NCBI GenBank assembly: GCA_965644315.1 | Contig: CBFFRQ010000013.1 | Location: 124,001 to 188,000 of the forward strand | Length of the DNA: 64,000 nucleotides | Direction: 5' to 3' | Source of the DNA: Caecitellus pseudoparvulus | Taxonomy: Eukaryota > Bigyra: Bicosoecida | Part shown: one piece after another, positions 17,267 through 28,267 of the stretch | Numbering within the stretch: position 1 is the first letter of the stretch | Layout of the letters: each line of letters opens with the position of its first letter | The notes under the pieces: generated by a model | The model's input: the letters and a program-made list of their open reading frames with translations, nothing else | What the model was told of the DNA's origin: nothing | The model's database searches: none | Program-made: the position numbers and the translations under genes

Positions 17267-18800
17267 ATGGCCTTGGCTTGGCAAGCTGGGGTGCGCATGG
17301 CCCAGAGCCAGAGCAAGCTCATGGTACGTGGCCTATGCAGCATGAAGCGGGAGTGGTCAGACAGCAGCGCCTCGTTGCTGGCCATCGCTGTGGGGGAGCC
17401 ATCCAGCGGGGCGAGCGCTCCCCTGGAATCTGCGCCGGTAGACCTGAGCCACCTGGGTGCGTGTCTGGGCAGGGGCAACAATGCCGACGCGTGCCATGCA
17501 TGCATTTCACCCTTCCCAACACAGTGAAGGCGCCAAGCGACTCTCTCATGACGCTGCACTTGCCTTTCAAGAGCAGCAGCCGCTTGGTGCGTCCCGCGCA
17601 CGTTTTCCGCGCCGCGCGTGATACGCACAAGCCCCCCTTTCACGCGCACAGCGAAGCCAATACATGAATGGCATGGGGCAACTCCGCATTGGCAAGTTGT
17701 TGGAGGACCTGGATGCGTTTGCCGGCACTATCGCATACAAGCACTGCGATGACGGGGACGAAGGCACTGCCCCCCTGACGCTCGTGACCGCCAGCTGTGA
17801 CCGCATTGACGCTCTGGGGCCGCTGCCCCCCCAAGACATGGTCATGGTGGGCGCCTGCACCTTTGTGGGCAACTCCAGCATGAACATCGACCTGGAGCTG
17901 CGGCCAGAGGGCGGGCAGGGCCACGCTGACGCACCCCACATGGCTGCCGGGGTACACACGACGCCAGGGCAGGCCAGCCTGCTGGCCGCCTCCCTCACCT
18001 TCGTCGCGCGGCACCCCGTGTCCAACGCCGCCGTGCCAGTGCCGTGGCTGCACCCCAAGTCCCCCGTGGAGAAGGGCTGGTATGCCCGGGGGCGCAAGCG
18101 GCAGGCCGCCAACCGGGCCGCTCGGCAGGCGTCCCTGTACCACACCCTGCCCACAGGGAACGAGCTCGCCCTGGTGCACGACATGTTCGTGTCCACACAT
18201 GGCCGTGGAGGGGGCGGGCGGTCCTCCTTCGCTGCGGCGGGGGCGCTGCTGGGGGACGTGTCCACGGCAGTGGGTCAGCCCCGCCCCATCGCCAGCACCA
18301 GCATGACCAGTCACTACTTCACGCAGCCCACCGACGCAAACATCCACGGCAAGGTCTTCGGCGGGCTGCTCATGCGCAAGGCCTTCGAGCTGGCGTACTC
18401 CACTGCCTGGGTGTACACGGGCGCGCGCCCCGACTTCTACTCTCTGGATGACATCACGTTCCTGGCACCGGTGGAGCTTGGCACGCTGCTGCGCAGCACC
18501 GCCCGCGTGGAGTACACTGCGCATGGCATCTCCACCCCTGGCAACAGCAGTGCAGCGCCTGCGCACTTTGTCACGGTGGCCGTGTCCACCGAAAGCCTCA
18601 ACCCCAGCGCTGGGGACCAGGTTGTCACCAACGACTTCCACTTCACGTTCAAGCTGCGCACTGGCATTCCCCGGGTGCAGCCACAGTCGTATGCTGAAGC
18701 CATGACTTGGTTGGAGTCCCACCGCCGCTTCAATGCGGGCCAAGCTGCGGCGGTGGAGCGGGCCGAGGCGGGGGGGGCGACGTGCCAGTTCAATCCATAA
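17267..18800 (+). CDS. ACOT9: ACOT9-like acyl-CoA thioesterase (double hotdog, probably mitochondrial)
   Basis: The enzyme is predicted to hydrolyse acyl-CoA to free fatty acid and CoA. Three exons join in frame: 17267-17456, 17525-17586 and 17652-18800, with introns of 68 and 65 nt, both starting GTGCGT. The product has 466 residues. The junctions rebuild the family order: DSLMTLHLPFKSSSRL, then the SQY-containing link, then MGQLRIGKLLEDLDAFAGTI, which matches the RFGRLLEDLDALAG region of ACOT9. The second hotdog has NIHGKVFGGLLMRKAFELAY, and the C-terminus ends ESHRRFNAG as in the family. The N-terminus (MALAWQAGVRMAQSQSK) is basic without acidic residues and fits a mitochondrial presequence, though the exact start is uncertain. 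Confidence 0.88.
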
Positions 18801-18936
18801 TGCCATCATTCGCGGAACTCATAAATCATCGACCAATTGCGAGAGCTGCCCCTGCCCCCCATACCGCCGCACTTTCAAGTTCTAAGGCATCCCCGCAGAT
18901 TGTTGTGATACTCGTTTCACACAAACAGTGTCAGCC

Positions 18937-19653
18937 ATGGTGAGTGTTGCGATTTTTGTGGCTGCAGCGGCAGCCTTTGGGTGTAGCGGCGTTTTCCATG
19001 CTTCGCGTGTGGGGCCTGAAGGGGATGCCAGACTGCATTGAGGTGAACAGCACTCCTTGCTGGATGTGTTTACATGTTGTTTAGCTGGTTTCCTGCGCAC
19101 GGCACGCACCCGCGTCGTGAACTGGGGCGGCTGCCAGGAGGGTGGTGCGGAACTTGATCGGGCACGCAGGACAGTCCACCTCGCCCAGCCCACCTGTCCG
19201 GCAGTGGCGTGTGCTCCTGCGAGCATGGATGCAGTGGCAGTTGTGCCTTGCTCTCCCTTCCCTTGGTGGCATCGGCACACGGCCGTGTCTTGCTGCTGCG
19301 TGTGCTGCTCGGTGCCTGGTGCAGCCATCTTTCGCCCCTGCAGCTGCTCACTGCGCCCCGGCCCCCTCTTGCAGGCTCGACGCACACAGAAGGTTGGGAT
19401 TTGCGGCAAGTACGGCACCCGCTATGGTGCCACGCTCCGTAAGCTGCTGCGCAAGGTTGAGGTCCAGCAGCACAGCAAGTACACCTGCGTCTTCTGCGGC
19501 AAGGACTCCGTGAAGCGTGTCGTGACCGGCATCTGGAAGTGCGGCTCCTGCAACAAGGTCCAGTCTGGCGGCGCCTTTGTGCTGGCCACCCCTGCAGCCA
19601 CCTCTGTGCGCACCAACATCTCTCGCCTTCGTAAGGCCCGCGCTGAGAACTAA
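18937..19653 (+). CDS. RPL37A: 60S ribosomal protein eL43 (L37a)
   Basis: This is a structural protein of the large ribosomal subunit. Exon 1 is only the start codon (18937-18939), followed at once by GTGAGT. A 435-nt intron ends in CCCTCTTGCAG, and exon 2 (19375-19653) begins [19 protein letters not shown]. The product has 93 residues against the usual 92. The zinc-binding cysteines are C39, C42, C57 and C60, at the standard positions. An intron directly after the ATG, several times longer than others here, is common in ribosomal protein genes and often carries transcription-enhancing signals. I found no snoRNA boxes in it. Confidence 0.95.
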
Positions 19654-19913
19654 GGCGGTTGTACTCACTGCACTGGCAGTACCGCCGGAACCAGGGGCCT
19701 AGCACAAGGCCCTCAGAGATGGGGGGTGCCAATGCATTCCAGCACTTTCCTAGCACCGTGCCACTACCCACACTGCCTTGTGAGCGCCCCACACCAACGC
19801 AGCAGTTGTTGCCACACCCACCAGTGCCTGCACCCGCCATCGCTTGGCGTGCGTTCGCGGCCGTGCCCACAGCATCGGATCTCTGCTGCTGACCGCCCAC
19901 AGCCTTTTGCACC

Positions 19914-20867
19914 ATGCCCAAGTCCAAGCGCTCGCGAGTCGGTGCGTCCAGTGCCTGCCAGCGCCTCCCAGCGCCGTGTTCTTGGGGAGGCCGCTGAGCA
20001 CTGCGTGTCAATTTCCGCATCACAGTCGCCTTGACGAAGAAGGTCTCCACGAACCCCCGGGAGCGGAAGGAGAAGCTGATGGATGACGTACAACAAGCAG
20101 TTGATGAGTACGAGAACCTGTTTGTGTTTGAGTTCAACAACATGCGCTCCAACTTCTTCAAAGAACTGCGGGCAGAGTGGTCAGATTCACGGTGAGTTCC
20201 ACTTTGGCATGCAAGGATGCACGGCCCTCCCCCCACGGCGTGCGGCACTGCTTGCCTACCCAGCTTCTTCCTGGGCAAGAACCGAGTCATGCAGTTGGCA
20301 CTAGGCCTGGACTCCGAGACAGAGTTCCGACCTGGGCTGTGCGAGGCTGCGCAGGATGTCACAGGGCACCGAGGCCTGCTCTTCACGAACCGTTCGCAAG
20401 ATGAAGTGGTGGCGTACTTTGCTGAGTATGGCAAGCTGGATTACGCCCGTGCAGGCGCGACTGCCACGGCCACTGTCAGCATGTCGGCCGGCCCCATCGA
20501 GGGTATGACGCACACGATGACGCCCACTCTCACGAAGCTCGGCATGCCCGTCAAGCTCATGCGCGGCGTCATCGTGAACACGGCAGACTTTGACATCTGC
20601 CGAAAGGGCGACACCCTCACCCCTGAGGCCGCACGCCTGCTTGTACGTTGCCTCCCGCTCGCTGATGCTTGGCTTCGCTGCACAACACCCTGCTCTTTCG
20701 CTTGCCCACAGAAGCTGTTTGAGAAGCCCCTGGTTACGTTCCGTCTGACTCTCATCTCTTGCTGGTCGGCAGCAGATAACCAGTACAGATCCTTGGCCAC
20801 TGCAGGCGTGGCAGCAGGTGCTGCTGCCTCAGGAGGACCCGTCGAGCTGGACCTCAAGTTTGACTGA
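19914..20867 (+). CDS. MRTO4: Ribosome assembly factor MRT4 (P0-like)
   Basis: MRT4 occupies the P0 stalk site on pre-60S particles in the nucleolus until P0 replaces it. Four exons: 19914-19941, 20026-20191, 20264-20642 and 20712-20867, with introns of 84, 72 and 69 nt. The junctions are all in phase and give 242 residues, close to the usual size. The N-terminus MPKSKRSRVVALTKKVS matches the family. WSDSRFFLGKNRVMQLALG spans the second intron, and GHRGLLFTNRS is the rRNA-binding L10-like core. The GMPVKLMRGVI and KGDTLTPEAARLL segments match the MRT4/P0 C-terminal insert. It follows eL43 on the same strand, 260 bp downstream. Confidence 0.93.
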
Positions 20868-21045
20868 CGTGTGTGGCAGGCGAAAGCCCAGTGGCCGCCC
20901 TTTCACCAACCAGGGTGACTCTGGCCCAGTGGGTGTCAGCACCTGGTGGCCTGGGCAGCTTTGGCTGCAGGCGCTGTTGAGTGCGCAGCATTGCAGCATT
21001 GGCACGCAGTCACGAACACATTTTTGGAGAGTGTGGCACAGCGAG

Positions 21046-22566
21046 TCAACGCAGACTGCTGACCTGCGAGCCGCTGAATGCACTTCCTCGACGCCCAGCA
21101 CCCCCAGCCCCTGTAGCAGCTGGAGATGAGACCATCTGCGGTGCAGGGCCATCGTCCGAATCCGAGTCGTCTGTGCTGGCGCTGTCGCTTCCCCAAGCCG
21201 AGCCTGAGTCGGATGCCGCCTCGTCCACTGCCTGCTGCACCCTCATTGCGGCACGCTCATCAATGGTCATGGCCTTGCTTGGCTTGGGCTTTGAAGCGAC
21301 GACACTATCGTGAATGGCCTCTAGCATGCCCAGTTGGCGGTCTGTGAGCTCTACCACGTAGTCGTAGTTCCACGTGTGGTCCAAGAGCATGTCCGGGTCT
21401 GTTTCCTGGATGCAGAACAGGATGTCCATGATGAAGCGCTTCTCCCTGGAGGATTGAAAGAGGAAATCGTCCAGCTGTGCCAAGACGTAGTCCTTTGCTT
21501 CTTGAAGGTCTAAATCAGCAAGCAAGGACAGGACTGCGTTCAGGTGCACGGCAGGGCTTCGCGCCTTGAGCAGATTGTCATCCAAGCACAGCCTGGCGGC
21601 ACGCTTGTACCGATTGGATGCGGTGAGATACCTGCACGGGAAGCGCCAGCGTGCTGTGCGAGCGCCTGCGCTTGGCGTGCATCATGGACAAGCCAGAGCG
21701 TACTCCTCAGCATCCACGAGCAGGTCTGCTGCACGTTCCAGGTACACGACAGTCTGCGTGAAGCAACCGGCCTTCTTGTAGTACTCTGAAGCAAACTGAT
21801 AGGCCATGGCAGCTTCGTTAAGCGCGGCGTCCCCCTCCAAAATGCTCGCACACTCCAGCTCCATCTGTGGCAGTTGGCGTCGTCAGCTTGTGGTGACCAG
21901 CGCATGGCAGTGCTGTGCAGCTGTGCCGCTCACCACTGCTGCCTGCACCATCCTCCCTACAGTAGAGTAGCGTTCCACAGCATGTCGGTAGCACTTCAAC
22001 GCTTCGCCAGGGTCGACCTTGGACATTGCTTTGCCAGCTCGCGAGTAAAACGTGGCAGAGATGAGAGTGTTGCCCAACAAGTTCTGCGGAGGGGTGGGAC
22101 AATCGCTGGGTGCTCCAGTGCCAGTGTCAGCCACTGCAAGGTACCCAGACGCACCTCGCACTCTCCACATCTAATGTACGCATCGCCAGCTTGGCGCCCT
22201 GTGCCTCAGCGGAGACCAGAGGTGCGAGGGGGTTGTGCTTGTCACCGTGCGCTCCACCTACATCGGCCACTGCAAATGAACAACTCGGCGGCACGCTCAA
22301 AGTACGCGCATGCATCTGTAAATTTCAAGTCTCCCAAGAAGCTCCTGGGCTCTGCTAGCGTGTCCACGGCCTGCGGGGGTGTGTAGTGCTTCTGCAGTGA
22401 CCCCGCCGTGCCAGCACGAAACGCCCATGCTACGCACCCGCTTCTGGAACTTGACAGCTGCTAGTGCAAGCTCTGTCTTCGCATCCCTCTTGGATTCGGG
22501 CTCCTTCCGGGCTTCCTCAGCCTTTCGCTTCTGCAGCTCGTCGAAAGGGTTGGGCGCAGCCGCCAT
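21046..22566 (-). CDS. Soluble NSF attachment protein (SNAP family)
   Basis: SNAPs link NSF to SNARE complexes so they can be taken apart after membrane fusion. Six exons join in frame: 22566-22438, 22391-22262, 22198-22155, 22083-21934, 21864-21704 and 21631-21046, with introns of 46 to 72 nt. The product has 399 residues. The TPR-like helices align with alpha-SNAP: FTDACAYFERAAELFICSGRW, RQAGDAYIRC, FYSRAGKAMSKVDPGEALKC (the family's AGNAFKKADPQEA block), NEAAMAYQFASEYYKKAG and a C-terminal REKRFIMDILFCIQETDP block. Family members are about 300 residues. The extra length is a basic N-terminal leader and an acidic Ser/Asp tail after residue 330. Alpha- and gamma-type cannot be separated with certainty. 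Confidence 0.82.
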
Positions 22567-23119
22567 GTCTGTGAGCGAGCAGCCTGGCCTCTTTCCTGCC
22601 CTCGCAGCACAGCATCGCCAGTGCTGCAGGAGAGAGCAGAGTCTCGCGACAGTTGCAGTCTGGGAAAGTGGCGGGACGCGTGGTTGATGTGTTGTTTCGA
22701 GTTCAATTCCAAGAGTCGAACAGAAGCACCCCCCTTGTTCACTTCCCTCCCAAGCTCTCTGCATGCGTGCCCGGCCCCCTGCCCCAAAACCACAAACATC
22801 CCATAACCACATCGCGTGGGCCACACCCAGGAAGCAGTTCTTTGCCGTCCGGTACGCTGGTCAGGCTCTGGAGGTGCCATCAGCGCCAGCGAACTGCCCC
22901 ACAGTCGGCGTTGGCAGTGTTGGATGCAAAGGACAGCTCCCCATCGCCGGGTGAGCACCTCCTGTTCACTGGACACGAATAGCGGTACGGCGGTGCCCTG
23001 CTGAGGCAGTAATTGCCCAGTTTTTCTGGCTGGAGAGGGAGGCCTTGCAGCTGCGGCTTTTGGGTGCACCTCAAGCCGCCTGGGCCAAGCAGCGCAGCGC
23101 CCTGCATCCGGGAGCAGCC
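22567..23119. other. Divergent promoter region between SNAP and the Kv channel
   Basis: Both flanking genes are transcribed outward from here. Several short open frames cross it, but none has a recognisable domain or consistent splice signals. I see no RNA gene or repeat. One stretch at about 22830-22960 stays open as a short Val/Gly-rich frame with no support for translation. Confidence 0.4.
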
Positions 23120-25656
23120 ATGGCCGATGACGATGCCAAGGAGCCTGTGCGCATTGGGGGGGATTGGTGCGTCGGCGACTCTGCGCTGGGTGTGCTACAG
23201 CCCCCTTCGTGAGCTGGCCCTTGACGACGTTGCGCAGGTTCGAGATGCACGACCCAAGCTCTGGCGCAGTTTACTACGCAAACACCGAGAGTACGTGGCA
23301 AGCAGCAGGCTGCACAAGCATGCCAAGGGCACGTACTTGAGCCTTTTTCCTTCGCAGCTGGAGAATCTCAGTGGACTTTCCCAGATGCATTGTGCGTCTG
23401 CGTTGCGGTGTCGCTGTGCGAGGTGCCGCAGTTCGGTGCATACACCAGCCTTCCCTGCCTTTTTGCCGCAGAATGAAAGGCGACTGGGTGCAAGTGTACG
23501 ATGCAAATCATGACCGAGACTACTGGAACAACTCTCGCACTGGGGAGAGCCGCTGGACTGAACCCGAGGACGTGGATGTGCCTGGCGCCTCCGAGCCCAC
23601 TGGCTCCAGCGCCGCGGGTAGCAGCGAGGGCAGCAAGGGCAAGTCCCCCGACAAAGCGGGAACAAAACAGGGAGCAAGTAAGGATGGTGGCGAGGATGAG
23701 CGGGGCCGCGCAGCGAGCACTATGATGCTGGATAACCCCATGACGAAGGCCCGGGCCGCTCGGGTTGCGCGCGAGGCAGCCGCCGACTCCACCGACAGCA
23801 AGGCTGGTGGGACCCGACCCCCCACCCAGCCACCAGCCGAGGAAGGTGGGCCCAAAAAGAAGACAGCGCCCTCGAAGACTAAGACCTCCAAGCCCCTCAC
23901 GGTGTCGGTGGCGTCTCCCCTCAAGTCCGGCTTGGGTGGCTCGGGCAGGAGCGGGGGCTCACCCTCGCGCTCTCCCAGCCCTGGCAGGCGGGCCAGCGCC
24001 ATGTCAGGTGCCTCTGGCGCCCTGCGCAAGGCAGACAGCTTCGGCAGTGGGAACGGGGGCGCTTCCAAGGGTGGCCTGTCCCGTGGCGCCACAGCAAGCA
24101 AGATGCCGTCAGCCACGCCAAAGTTGACGGGGGCTGCAGCCCGCAGGGCCAAGCGCAACGCCAAGCCCAGCTACACCAGGCGCCGAAGGAAGCGGGACAA
24201 GTGGAGGGCCCAGCGCTGTGCCAGCCTGCAGCAGTCTCTGTACACGCTCACGATCTTTGGTATGGCATTCACGTCGTACCAGGAGGCTGCCCGAATCGTG
24301 CTTTTGCTGGGCATTTTCCTGGGGGTGGGGGAGGCCATGATGGAGACCTACGACGACAGGCCCTCCGTTGTCCTCCTCACGCTGGCAGAGTCGGTGTACG
24401 TCTTCCTCTTCATGCTGGAGTATGCCGCCCGACTGTGGAGCTGCCACCCGCTCGCGTTCGAGGAGTTCGACGGCACGCCGGACCAGCAGAAAGCCCAGGC
24501 GTCTGCCACATTCAAGAAGCGCTCCTTCTACTGGCTCTTGTACCACATTGTGTGGCCATTCCACTTGACTGGCATGCTGTGCAATCCGGAGGCAGCGGGG
24601 GAGGCGCAGTACCGCTGGCAGGCCTGTTGCGGCCAGCGCCGGCGAGCCTTCATGGCTTGGCGGGAGAAAGGCCACTGCGATGAGTGGGACGAGCCGCTGC
24701 CCTTCGTGGCTGGCTGCATTCCGTGGCACGAGGAGGTGGCTGGCGCTGGCGCCTTCTGGCAGCGCGTGCACTTTGCCCTGCGCCCCAGCTCCCTCTTCGA
24801 CCTGATGCAGATCCTGCCTCTGCTGCTGCAAGGTATTGTCCCCGACGAGGTCAAGCTGTTCGCGACGACTCGTGAGACGACGTACATCGGCGCCATCTTC
24901 CGCATGCTGCGCGTGATGCGTGTGCTGAAGTTTATCCGGTACATCCCCACCATGGCCAAGCTCATCGCCGGCATCCGCACTGTGCGCAATGACCTCTTCA
25001 CATCCCTCACCGCGGCTGTCATCGTGGCCATCTTGCTGGCGGCGGGGGCGCACATCGCCGAGCAGCACGAGAACGCCGAGTTCTCCTCCCTGCCCAAGGC
25101 GCTGTGGGGCATGGTCATCACCCTGACCACAGTGGGCTATGGCGACCTCTTCCCCACCTCCAAGGAAGGCAAGATGATCTCGGGCCTCGCCTCCATCGCA
25201 GGCATCGGCCTGTTCACCATCCCCTCCGCCACCGTCGCGCGGGGCTTCCAGACGCATGCCGCAGAGCTCAAGGCACGGCGAGAGAAGGCTGTCGCCAAGC
25301 TCCTGCGGCTGTACCGAGGCAAGAAGATGCGCCTGAGCTGGAAGAAGTGGGTGAAGCAGGCGGAGCTGGCAGCCATGGCGGACCGCATGGCGGACCCCAA
25401 CTCCCGCAAGGCTCAGCTGTACTACCGGCGCAACCTGGCCCGGGAGCTGCTGCGCCTCTGCGCCTTGGAGCTGGGGACGTGTCTCGAGACAGTCAGCAAA
25501 GCAGTGTCAGAGCGGCAGCGCTTCGACGGCATGATGCGGCTGGGCATGGAGGTGGGCGGCGGCGTGGATGGGGTGGGCGGGGGCCCGCCCAGCCCTCGCA
25601 GAGGCACCATGTCCCCCAGGCGCATGAGCAGCATGGCTTCTTCAGGCAGATTGTGA
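23120..25656 (+). CDS. Voltage-gated K+ channel subunit with two N-terminal WW domains
   Basis: This is a predicted plasma-membrane K+ channel. Four exons: 23120-23166, 23238-23290, 23358-23391 and 23472-25656 (introns 71, 67 and 80 nt), giving 772 residues. The small exons build WW domain 1 (GDWFEMHDPSSGAVYYANTE followed by SGES-type WTFPDA). WW domain 2 follows at about residues 48-77 (GDWVQVYDANHDRDYW, then TGESRWTEP). WW domains bind Pro-rich ligands. A disordered Ser/Lys-rich stretch leads to six membrane helices. S4 carries spaced arginines (RMLRVMRVLKFIRYIP, from residue 522), and the pore has the K+ filter TVGYGD at 598-603. S2 has Glu in FMLEYAARLW. The C-terminus is basic and helical, with no cyclic-nucleotide or ankyrin domain. 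Confidence 0.9.
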
Positions 25657-25899
25657 CGCAGCCCCCTCCCCCTCCGTTCAAGGGGATGTGTGCGTTTGTA
25701 CTTTTGAATGTATGTCTATTTCCCGCCAGCACTCCTTCGTGCTGCGCTTGAGCCATTCCTCGCCTCGCAGTAATTTGCGCCACGCAACTATCCAAGTGTA
25801 ACGCGAACGGCTGCAGCTCAAGCGAGTATTCCCCAGTGCTCACCTCCGTGCGACATTGCACAGCCTGCTCGGCACTGCGAGAGGCCGTTTCTCACTGCC

Positions 25900-28255
25900 A
25901 TGGCTGCCGCAGCCGACGGGTTGGAGGCCGCCACCTGGGGCGGCGGTGAGGTGCCCCTGTCCAACTTCCACTCAGCCAAGGCGAAGATGGACGAGCTCTT
26001 CTTCAAGTGGCTGTCCATGGGGGAGACGCGCAGCCTCTTCGAGGGGCTCGTGCGGGACGTGCAGGCTGGCAAGCCCATTCACATCCCTACCTCCTCTCTC
26101 TCCAGCTCGGCCCGCCCAGGCGGCATCCTGCAGTCCCCTCGCCGAACACAAGCAACGCCACCCCTCTCCCCGTCTGCTAAGAAAGCGCCCACTCCAGACG
26201 GCTCCGCGTCGCCCAAGCACTTTACCTTCGGTGGGTACACGCCTGCCTGCTGGCGTTGGGCCGCGCACGGAATTTCCGCTGCAGGCCCAACGCTCGCGTT
26301 GGCCTGCCTCCACAGCACCCACACAACCCCTGACGCTGCCCCATGCGCGTAGATGACGGAGGTCCAGTTGCACAATCTCCGAAACAACAAGGCACAGCCG
26401 AGGCGCGGCCGACTCCGCTTGCAGAGGCAACAGGAGTCGTCCCTGCCGACGCTGGCGCAGGGGCCTCCGCGGCCGTCTCCCCTGTGCGCCAGCGCCGTCC
26501 GGCTGGCGGCGCGGCACCGAGTGAGCGCACCCCCCCGGCAGCCACCTCGGATCCGTACGGCGGCAAGGTGTCGGAGAGGTCTGGCTCGCCTGCGCAGCGC
26601 CCCAGCGCAGCGGGCGCGCTCCCCCCTGCCTCGCAAACGCCAGTGGGCTTCGCAGCGCGCAGCCTGGCTCCTTTCTACGTCCCAGGGGAGGGCGGTCGGG
26701 GGCGTGGCAAGCCGCTGCCTGAACAAGGGCTGCCTGGCAAGCTCGTGAGTGCCGTGGTGCCCGTGTCCGAGGCCGCCGCACACCCCACACGGCTCCCGCT
26801 CGCTGCCCCGTACAGGACGACATTCTCAAGGTGTGGCGCGCCGGGGCAGGGAAGGAGTTCCCACCCATTCCCCCAGGCGAGGCCCCCGTGACCATCGCAG
26901 GGGTGTCCATCTTGCCCACCGAGGCACGCGTGGGGTTGCCCGTGGAGCAGTTCGCCGCCGTGGCCAAGACGCTGTGTGGCTTCCCCTCCTTCTTCGCTGC
27001 GCCTCTGTTCCGCCGCATCCGGCACGCCTTTGGCAAGGCACGCTTCTTGGACTCAGACATGCCCCGGGCGGGCGCCCCCGCCGCACCAGCCTCATACCCC
27101 CTCAAGCCTGGCCGTGCGGAGCTGCCGACGAAGGCCACGGCAGACGAGACGGCGCCCGTGGAGGGGGAGGGTGCCGACCGGGATACAACGGGTACAGTGA
27201 GTTTGTACCAGTTCCTGCGGTACTGGCGCGCAGAGATGGAGCCGTACGACCACTTTGACAGGTTCCTGCGCCTGGTGTCCCAACGGGGCCCCGCGCAGCT
27301 GCCCACCGGGCGCAAGTTGAAGGTTCGCGCGCTGGTGCCTGGCGACTTCATGCCGCTTCTAGAGGAGCTGCTGGCCTTCCACCCTGGCCTGGCGTTCTTG
27401 GAGACGACGCCAGAGTTCCAGGAGAAGTACGCACGCACAGTCATCGCCCGCATGTTCTACAGCCTGGACCCGACTGCGCGGCAGTGCATCACGGGGCGGG
27501 CCCTGCGGCAGGGCAGCCTGCTGCGTGCCTTCCACGTCGTGGACATGGAGGAGGACATCAACTTGGTGAACGACTTTTTCTCGTACGAACACTTCTACGT
27601 CCTGTACTGCAAGTTCTGGGAGCTGGACGGAGACCACGACTTCCTGCTGAGCCGTGAGGACTTGGCAAAGCTGACTGACTTGACAGACATTGTGCTGGAC
27701 CGGGTGTTCGAGGAGGCAGGGCGCCCCTTCACCTCTGGCACGCCTGGGCGCATGGGGTACGAGGACTTCATCTGCTTCCTCATGTCGGAGGAGGACAAGA
27801 CCAGCCCTGAGGCGCTGCGGTACTGGTTCAACGTCGTGGACCTGAACCACGACGGCGTCCTGACGCCCGATGAAATGCGCGCATTCTACACCCAGCAGCA
27901 CGCCCGCATGGTGGAGCTGGGCATGGAGGCGGTGGGGTTCCAAGACCTCATGACGCAGATGTCCGACCTGCTGCACGCACGGAAGCCGGGGCACTTCACG
28001 CTGTCAGATTTCCTGCACCCGTCCAGGGTCAAGCTGACGGGGGTGCTCTTCTCCAGCCTCTTCAACATCAGCAAGTTCCAGGCGTTTGAAGCCCGCGACG
28101 CAGTGCTGGTGAAGCAGCAGTTGAACAGCGAGGGCATCTCCCAGTGGGACCGTTACGCGTCTGTGGAGTACATGCGCCTGGCAGAGGAGGAGGAGGGCGG
28201 CATCGACGACAACATGAACTTTGACGTGGAGGGCGGCGGCCAGCGGTGGGGGTAG
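25900..28255 (+). CDS. PPP2R3: PP2A regulatory subunit B'' (EF-hand type)
   Basis: The B'' subunit selects substrates for protein phosphatase 2A and confers Ca2+ sensitivity. Exons 25900-26230, 26353-26744 and 26816-28255 join in phase (introns 122 and 71 nt) to 720 residues. The N-terminal 240 residues are Pro/Ser/Ala-rich. The family motif APFYVPGEGGRGRGKPL ends exon 2. The conserved body follows: CGFPSFFAAPLFRRI, RFLRLVSQRG, FMPLLEELLAFHPGLAFLE and YARTVIARMFYSLD. Two EF-hand loops are visible: an imperfect one at 512-523 (DGDHDFLLSRED) and a canonical one at 583-594 (DLNHDGVLTPDE). GYEDFICFLMSEEDKTS is a hallmark of the family. It converges on the cyclase gene with 12 bp between stops. 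Confidence 0.92.
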
Positions 28256-28267
28256 GTGATTGACAAT

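Noticed and set aside
18940-19374. Possible snoRNA in the eL43 intron
   Set aside because: No convincing RTGATGA/CTGA pair or ACA-tailed hairpin could be found by eye.
22680-22720. tRNA-like T-arm (GTTCAATTCC)
   Set aside because: No matching acceptor stem, D-arm or B-box spacing; chance match.
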